A stretch of 64,000 bases of DNA from [Clostridium] aerotolerans DSM 5434 (GTDB lineage: Bacteria > Bacillota > Clostridia > Lachnospirales > Lachnospiraceae), in NCBI RefSeq assembly GCF_000687555.1, contig NZ_JHWJ01000011.1, positions 114,562 to 178,561 on the forward strand. The letters run 5' to 3'. The position numbers and the translations under genes were made by a program. Below the pieces are notes generated by a model. The model was not told where the DNA came from, ran no database searches, and was given only the letters and a program-made list of their open reading frames with translations. Shown piece by piece: positions 60,820 through 64,000 of the stretch; position 1 is the first letter of the stretch; each line of letters starts with the position of its first letter.

Positions 60820-61653
60820 TTAATTCGCTGTATTATTTTTCAAGATACGGCTGATGTGTATCATCAGGTACAAAATCTCATCTTGTGTAATTTGTTCCTG
60901 TAGCTTATCCCCTATGACGGAACTGATCTTTAAAGAGCATTCATAGATTTCCGGGCTTTCTTCTTTCATGATTTCAAAAAGTTTACCGTTATCATCTTCA
61001 AATTGCTTCTTTTCCTCAATCCGCTTCAGGCTATATCTAAGGTGCATCACAAACCGATTGTAATTGAACCCTTTCCGATCAATGGATACTCCAAACCATG
61101 TTTCAATTTCATTGGTAATCCCATCAATCAACAACTCCACATCCCATTCTGAGGAATCGTTTATGTTCTCTTCTTCTGCATTGACGAAATGCATTGCAAT
61201 GTTGGTGATCTCACTCTCCGGCAATTTAACCAGAAGCTTTTTTTGAATCAGGTTCACTGCATATTTTCCAAGCTCTGTTTCTGCCGGATACAGCTGCTCC
61301 ACATCGTAGGAAAATAACATCTTCATCTTTTTATACTTCTTTAAACGAATCAATGCAAAATTAATATGATCAGCCAGTCCCGGTAACAGGTTGGGATTCA
61401 GCCTGCAGTCCAAGGTATTCTGGGCCCTTTTTACGATCAGGGCTGATACCTCAAATACTTCCTCCGGAATTTCTTCTAAGAGCTTATAGTAACTCTTATC
61501 CATCCGATAGAATGTCATAGTAATGGAACCAAGGTCTGTTATCTGGTAGGGCATAGAGGGAAATCCAATCCCTTTTCCAAAGGCAATCAGTTCTTTATTA
61601 TTATCATCTACACATATTGCCACATTGTTGTTGATTTTCTTAATCGCCTTCAT
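60820..61653 (-). CDS. licT: LicT/BglG-family transcription antiterminator
   Basis: A 277-residue protein: an N-terminal RNA-binding CAT domain (MKAIKKINNNVAICVDDNNK, residues 1-55) and two PTS regulation domains. PRD1 has His in LLPGLADHINFALIR, PRD2 has His in IAMHFVNAEE and near the end LYLMIHISRIL. PTS phosphorylation of these His sets activity. The start is ATG 61653 with AAGGA upstream; the longer frame lies within the leader terminator. It heads the operon and acts on both RAT sites. Confidence 0.94.
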   Translation of the reverse strand: MKAIKKINNNVAICVDDNNKELIAFGKGIGFPSMPYQITDLGSITMTFYRMDKSYYKLLEEIPEEVFEVSALIVKRAQNTLDCRLNPNLLPGLADHINFALIRLKKYKKMKMLFSYDVEQLYPAETELGKYAVNLIQKKLLVKLPESEITNIAMHFVNAEEENINDSSEWDVELLIDGITNEIETWFGVSIDRKGFNYNRFVMHLRYSLKRIEEKKQFEDDNGKLFEIMKEESPEIYECSLKISSVIGDKLQEQITQDEILYLMIHISRILKNNTAN

Positions 61654-61683
61654 GATTATTCCTTTCATCCGTATTTTTAGATA

Positions 61684-61744
61684 ACAAAAAACTCCTTGAA
61701 AACACACCAAATAAATCAGGTGATGCCTCAAAGAGTAACAAACC
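61684..61744 (-). promoter_or_regulatory. RAT antiterminator 1 with overlapping terminator (licT leader)
   Basis: Minus strand GGTTTGTTACTCTTTGAGGC begins the RAT (61716-61744). The overlapping terminator pairs CTCTTTGAGGCATCACC with GGTGTGTTTTCAAGGAG and ends in T6. The licT gene is therefore itself under antitermination control. Confidence 0.85.
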
Positions 61745-61758
61745 TTACGTCTATGATT

Positions 61759-61787
61759 AGTATAGCGGATAACCAAAATTATGTCAA
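61759..61787 (-). promoter_or_regulatory. Promoter of the beta-glucoside operon
   Basis: Minus strand TTGACA, 17-bp spacer, TATACT: near-consensus sigma-A promoter 15 nt before RAT 1. Confidence 0.85.
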
Positions 61788-62035
61788 CGTGTGATATTCA
61801 ATCAAAATATCGTGATATTTTTATACATTATGCACAAAAAATCACCTTATATCTAAATCATGAATTAGATTCCGACCACTATGGGCTGAAAGGAGCGACC
61901 TTGTCTATCACCTTATCTTACTTGCCTGACAGACTCTTATGGATACCATTCTGTCCTGGTGAAAAGCGATATCATCGCAGCCGCTCCTGACAGCCAGCCT
62001 CTCTTGATAAAATCCAGTTAATCTTGATCTATTTT
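61788..62035. other. Gap upstream of the licT promoter
   Basis: No supported gene. A plus-strand frame here starts inside the licT -35 box and has no ribosome binding site. Short GCGAT/ATCGC inverted repeat near 61965. Confidence 0.5.
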
Positions 62036-62989
62036 TTATTGAAGCAAAAGCTTGAACATCTTTGATTTAAATGCCTGATTATCGATTGACTTACACACCT
62101 TAGAATTTGGCTTCTGAGCGGTAAACCCATCTGAGACTGCCAGTACGGCCCCGTCATCTATAATCACTTGTCCATAGGTGATTGAGTCAATGATACACGT
62201 CTTAGAAAAGCACTCTGCTGAATCCGTAACGATCTCAGGCCAGAGAACTACCCCCATAGCCACTGCATCCGGCAGATCCACGATATGCTCTCCGCTGCGT
62301 TTTAGATTGTACTCCAGCAATGACTGATTGCATCTAACTGCAAAAACAGCTTCTTCCTTCCCACTCTCCATCAGCAATTCCATATCATTTCTATTCAGTG
62401 CAGCGTCTCCAAGACATATGTCAAAGCCTATAATGGTGATTGGAATGTCTGACCTTAGCATGATATCATAAGCTTCTGCATCTACGTAAACATTAAACTC
62501 GGCAACAGGTGTTGTATTGCCTCTTCCAAAGCCGGCAGTCCCCATGGAATAGATATGCTTTACTTTTTTCATGATGGAGGGCTCCTTCATAATAGCTAAA
62601 GCAATATTGGTAACAGGGCCGATGGCAATGATTTCAATTTCATTTGGATATCGTTCCACCATATTTAAAATGGCATCTACTGCATGCATGTTCTCTGGTG
62701 TTAAGGAAGGGTGGATTAAGTCTAAATCGCCCATTCCATCTTCCCCGTGGACATTCACGGCGGTTACTAATTCCCTCATGAGTGGCTTAGAAGCGCCTGC
62801 ATATAATGGTGGCTTCTGCCCATTGGTAATCTGGATTGTCATTAAAGCATTTTTTGTCGCTAATTCAAGGGGTACATTCCCACAAACGGTTGTAATTGCC
62901 TCAATCTGAATATCCTTTGACTTTAAGGCCATGATTAAGGCAACTGCATCATCACTGCCACAATCTGTATCAATTATAATTCTTCTCAT
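62036..62989 (-). CDS. Inosine/uridine-preferring-type nucleoside hydrolase
   Basis: A 317-residue nucleoside hydrolase: the calcium-binding IIIDTDCGSDDAVALIMAL at the N-terminus (DTDxGxDD), ITTVCGNVPLELATKNAL, and AEFNVYVDAEAYDIML. It cleaves ribonucleosides to base and ribose. In most members the second ligand loop is DTDPG; here Cys replaces Pro, as in a subgroup. GGGAGG precedes the ATG. Divergent from a Crp/Fnr-type regulator across 122 bp, which may control it. Confidence 0.92.
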   Translation of the reverse strand: MRRIIIDTDCGSDDAVALIMALKSKDIQIEAITTVCGNVPLELATKNALMTIQITNGQKPPLYAGASKPLMRELVTAVNVHGEDGMGDLDLIHPSLTPENMHAVDAILNMVERYPNEIEIIAIGPVTNIALAIMKEPSIMKKVKHIYSMGTAGFGRGNTTPVAEFNVYVDAEAYDIMLRSDIPITIIGFDICLGDAALNRNDMELLMESGKEEAVFAVRCNQSLLEYNLKRSGEHIVDLPDAVAMGVVLWPEIVTDSAECFSKTCIIDSITYGQVIIDDGAVLAVSDGFTAQKPNSKVCKSIDNQAFKSKMFKLLLQ

Positions 62990-63072
62990 ATGACCTCCCG
63001 TGTAATCTTATTTGTTTTTTCAGGGCTGATTCCTGTTGATTAAATTCTACGACAGATGGTAAAATATAAATA

Positions 63073-63084
63073 GGTCAAATGACC
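63073..63084. promoter_or_regulatory. Palindrome in the hydrolase/Crp-like divergent region
   Basis: GGTCA-AA-TGACC, a 5-bp inverted repeat 28 bp before the regulator start; a candidate operator for the Crp-like protein. Confidence 0.4.
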
Positions 63085-63111
63085 AAAACTGAAAATAAAT
63101 TGGAGGTCTAT

Positions 63112-63744
63112 ATGGATCTGTCTCATTTTATTAATACCGCCCCGGCATCTGTGAAGGCTTCCTTTGTCTATAAAGAGCACCGCAAAGGAAGTTATATCTT
63201 ATATCCGGGAGAAGAAAACAATTACCTGTACATCCTCATAAAGGGCACCGCTGATGTGCTGATTCAAAACCTCTCGGGGGCTGGTTTTGTGCTATACACT
63301 TATGAGGCATATCAATGTTTTGGGGAATTGGAGCTTTTTCATAATGATATAAAAACACATGAGGTGGTGGCCCAGACAGACTGCAACACCATTCTGATTC
63401 AAAAAGAACAGGTATTTGAATGGATGAAGGCTGACTTTGAATTCACTAAATTTCTTATCAGGCAGCTTACAGAAAAGCTTATAAAAAGTTCTCAAAAGCT
63501 TACTTCAATTTCACTATTAAGCGTAGGCGACCGGCTTCTATACTGCATTTATACTCATAACAAATCAGGTGATTTAGCAACGCTTACAAAACAAGACGTT
63601 TGTTCTGAGACATTGATCCCAATCAGAAGCTTAAATCGTTCCATAGCCGAATGCAAACGGAATCATTACTTTGAATATCGCCAAAAGCGATTTCATATTC
63701 TCTCAGAAGAAAAATTAGAGATGTATTGCTCCTCGTTGATTTGA
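63112..63744 (+). CDS. Crp/Fnr-family transcriptional regulator
   Basis: A 210-residue regulator: cyclic-nucleotide-binding-like beta-roll (GSYILYPGEENNYLYILIKG, then CFGELELFHND), a dimer helix (FEFTKFLIRQLTEKLIKSSQ), and a C-terminal winged helix (LTKQDVCSETLIPIRSLNRS). No conserved Cys set for an Fe-S cluster is seen. The start is ATG 63112 with GGAGG five bases upstream, not 63079. Probably controls the divergent nucleoside hydrolase. Confidence 0.9.
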   Translation: MDLSHFINTAPASVKASFVYKEHRKGSYILYPGEENNYLYILIKGTADVLIQNLSGAGFVLYTYEAYQCFGELELFHNDIKTHEVVAQTDCNTILIQKEQVFEWMKADFEFTKFLIRQLTEKLIKSSQKLTSISLLSVGDRLLYCIYTHNKSGDLATLTKQDVCSETLIPIRSLNRSIAECKRNHYFEYRQKRFHILSEEKLEMYCSSLI

Positions 63745-63767
63745 TGACTAAGGGGTAATGCTTCTAC

Positions 63768-63887
63768 TTAATTCATCACTTTTTCAAAACGGAAGAAGTA
63801 ATCTCCACCCACCATATCTTCAGGGATAGCTTCATCTTTGTGATGGGGATTGAAAAATTCCACCGCAGAGAATCCACAGAGACCGTT
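63768..63887 (-). pseudogene. Orphan 3' coding tail near the window end
   Basis: A start-less minus-strand frame reads CGFSAVEFFNPHHKDEAIPE, then DMVGGDYFFRFEKVMN and TAA; a TGA just upstream closes it. Looks like the C-terminus of a lost or frameshifted gene; no family assigned. Confidence 0.45.
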
Positions 63888-63938
63888 TCAAAGTCCGTGT
63901 AAACTCCAAAAACTGATATAAAATATTGATTGTTATTT

Positions 63939-63973
63939 ATGGGCAAGGCCATTTTTCATTGGTTCTTGCCCAT
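63939..63973. terminator. Inverted repeat at the window end
   Basis: ATGGGCAAG / CTTGCCCAT, a perfect 9-bp stem with a 17-nt loop; likely the terminator of a gene beyond the window. Confidence 0.5.
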
Positions 63974-64000
63974 GCTTGTATTATAAAACTGTTTTTGGGG

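Noticed and set aside
61781..61990. 69-codon plus-strand frame
   Set aside because: Begins inside the licT promoter, no ribosome binding site, composition not protein-like.

Overview
The window looks like chromosomal DNA of a Gram-positive, anaerobic, plant-fibre and cell-wall-recycling clostridium, most likely of the Lachnospiraceae (Lacrimispora / Clostridium cluster XIVa type). This is inferred from strong AGGAGG-type ribosome binding sites, frequent TTG starts, PTS sugar uptake, LicT-type antitermination, EFR1 flavodoxin-ferredoxins and clostridial domains such as VTC-DUF4956-CotH and DUF4318. No rRNA, tRNA, CRISPR array or insertion sequence was recognised.

Layout. 0-1 kb: a tyrosine recombinase. 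1-5.5 kb: a MurNAc/peptidoglycan-recycling operon, murR-murQ-murP-mupG. 5.6-7.7 kb: a DJ-1 protein, a WYL regulator and a GNAT. 7.9-12.8 kb: VTC polyphosphate-polymerase-like, DUF4956 and CotH genes followed by a two-component system whose response regulator is frameshifted at an A7 run. 12.8-18.2 kb: an orphan ureidoglycine aminohydrolase and a three-gene xylan-degradation operon (GH43-CBM6, GH43, GH30) in which no protein has a signal peptide. 19-25.5 kb: a CAT-family acetyltransferase, a MarR/membrane protein/EFR1 operon, small regulators and a flavoprotein oxidase. 26-31.8 kb: a secreted GH with a ricin-type CBM and two DEAD-box helicases flanking a DUF1456 protein.

From about 33.7 to 47 kb the character changes. 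The DNA is visibly more AT-rich, and genes are short, unrelated, single-function accessory proteins (GNATs, hydrolases, HD, NTF2-like, isochorismatase-like, DJ-1, DUF3601, DUF4318), nearly all on the minus strand. Many are separated by recurring intergenic modules: a nearly constant sigma-A promoter (TTGATA/T, 17-bp spacer starting GTTA, -10 usually preceded by TGG) and a terminator-like hairpin built on AACTAYCAG/CTGATAGTT. Broken gene ends (a histidine phosphatase 5' fragment, an ABM-monooxygenase 3' fragment, several orphan 3' tails) lie between them. This looks like a cassette-type accumulation island, and it is the main candidate for something undescribed. No classical integron attC site was found.

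From 47 kb onward the content again looks chromosomal: an OmpR/HK two-component system, a divergent HxlR/EFR1 pair, two secreted proteins of unknown function, DUF4256, an Rrf2-DsbA-NAD(P)-oxidoreductase redox cluster with two matching palindromic operators, an aldehyde dehydrogenase, a complete beta-glucoside PTS operon (licT, EIIBC, GH1, EIIA) with two RAT/terminator switches, a nucleoside hydrolase and a divergent Crp/Fnr-type regulator. Starts were moved to the codon with a convincing ribosome binding site where the longest open frame was unlikely.
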